DNA of 64,000 nucleotides from Blattabacterium cuenoti. GTDB taxonomy: Bacteria; Bacteroidota; Bacteroidia; Flavobacteriales; Blattabacteriaceae. The notes under the pieces are model-generated. The model saw only the letters and a list, made by a program, of their open reading frames with translations, searched no databases and was not told the origin of the DNA. The stretch spans positions 180,789 to 244,788 of the forward strand of contig NZ_CP059203.1 of NCBI RefSeq assembly GCF_014251955.1. Reading direction: 5' to 3'. This document shows positions 63,623 to 64,000 of the stretch, piece after piece (positions within the stretch are counted from its first letter, which is position 1; every line of letters starts with the position of its first letter). Made by a program: the position numbers and the translations under genes.

Positions 63623-63695
63623 TTTACTTCAGATTCTTCATCTCATTAAAAAGTACAAATTAAATTTTTTTTATGTTTAATACAAGTATTTTACT

Positions 63696-63703
63696 TATAT
63701 TTG
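63696..63703 (+). promoter_or_regulatory. Candidate -7 box (TATATTTG) for the gene at the window end
   Basis: TATATTTG is an exact TAnnTTTG match on the plus strand. A transcript would start about 63710, upstream of the non-ATG reading frame that runs off the window. The only ATG codons near it (63673 and 63708) lead to stops within a few codons. Confidence 0.4.
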
Positions 63704-63764
63704 TTTGATGGTCTGAACTTTTGTTCTTGGAAATTTTTTTCAAAAAGTAAAAATTATCCTGATC

Positions 63765-64000
63765 ATAAAAAATTCTAAAATTGTTTTTTTTATATTATTT
63801 TACTCTCATTTTTTTTCTATTCCTCTGTTTGGAAATATAGAATATAAGAAGAATAAGAAAAAATATGAAAAAATTTTTTTTAGAAAAAAGAAACAAAAAC
63901 CTTCATCCACAAAAAAATCAAAATCAAAAAATGATTATAAAATTTTTGAGAAAAAACTTTTTTCTCAAAAAAAAACTGATTCTATTATTCAAAAAGCTAA
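63765..64000 (+). CDS. N-terminal part of a probable exported protein, unidentified, non-ATG start
   Basis: A frame open from 63717 runs past the window end. It has no ATG, GTG or TTG, yet from an ATA at 63765 it reads as a textbook signal peptide: IKNSKIVFF, then a hydrophobic core ILFYSHFFS and a cleavage-like IPLFG. A strongly basic, Ser/Lys-rich stretch follows. This looks like an ATG that became ATA, or an unusual start. I cannot name the protein; Bacteroidota LptD-like and other outer-membrane proteins begin similarly. An inverted repeat (63943-63971) lies within it. Confidence 0.55.
   Translation, partial: MKNSKIVFFILFYSHFFSIPLFGNIEYKKNKKKYEKIFFRKKKQKPSSTKKSKSKNDYKIFEKKLFSQKKTDSIIQKA

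Noticed and set aside
63943-63971. 14-bp perfect inverted repeat (TTTTTGAGAAAAAA and its complement around one C)
   Set aside because: It lies inside the open reading frame at the window end and consists mainly of A and T runs, so a terminator role is unlikely.
1-64000. Search for CRISPR arrays, toxin-antitoxin pairs, phage or other defense systems
   Set aside because: No regularly spaced repeats, transposases, integrases or defense-type proteins were found; all larger frames match housekeeping or biosynthetic families.

Overview
This window looks like part of the reduced chromosome of a Flavobacteriales (Bacteroidota) endosymbiont, most like Blattabacterium of cockroaches. The grounds are very AT-rich sequence (roughly a quarter to 30% G+C by eye), long A and T homopolymers inside genes, tightly packed genes with many 4-18 nt overlaps, and no insertion sequences, prophage, CRISPR or restriction genes. 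Several genes have Bacteroidota-type architecture: a fused alpha/beta 2-oxoacid dehydrogenase E1, a fused CcoN-CcoO, a long Nif3 protein, a Porin_10-like protein and the TAnnTTTG promoter style with almost no Shine-Dalgarno sites. The organism assignment is inference from protein resemblance and gene content.

Layout. 0.2-10 kb: UvrD/AddA-like helicase, lipA, Nif3-like protein, a degenerate zinc-ribbon protein, a redoxin, then a minus-strand run nrnA-like/cca/tsaC/dapD. 10-13.6 kb: ruvX-def, then thrS-infC-rpmI-rplT. 13.7-17.8 kb: glpD-glpK-glpF glycerol uptake and oxidation. 18-25 kb: ffh, argS, ilvE and the fused E1. 25-36 kb: ndk, lemA-TPM pair, valS, folA, DUF151 nuclease, a lipoprotein, pdhB, metF, serS. 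35.5-37.8 kb: rsmA-folD-queE. 37.8-45.2 kb: a complete histidine operon in the order hisG-D-C-B-H-A-F-I. 45.4-50 kb: xth, tRNA-Lys, aroK, tilS, serC, yggS-like. 50.1-50.7 kb: an unusually long non-coding stretch. 50.7-53.8 kb: porin-like protein, glucosaminidase, gcvH. 53.8-60.1 kb: cbb3 oxidase cluster ccoI-S-NO-Q-P-H. 60.2-64 kb: maeB, murI, rpsT, tRNA-Glu and the start of an exported protein.

How the genes fit together. Histidine, lysine (dapD), branched-chain amino acid (ilvE), serine (serC) and aromatic (aroK) genes fit a nutritional symbiont that supplies amino acids. Energy would come from glycerol (glpFKD), malate (maeB) and 2-oxoacids (E1 enzymes, with lipA making lipoyl groups), respired by a high-affinity cbb3 oxidase. 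No clearly new multi-gene system is visible. The points of interest are decay and minimization: a queE out of frame by one base at an A12 tract, a ThrRS without its editing domain, a zinc-ribbon protein without its cysteines, a RuvX with an altered catalytic residue, non-AUG starts, a possible his leader/attenuator and an unexplained 650-nt gap with a long-range inverted repeat.

Gaps of 120-300 nt (positions 1-183, 14441-14561, 21165-21412, 31040-31322) hold only AT-rich sequence with the small hairpins or promoter-like boxes listed.
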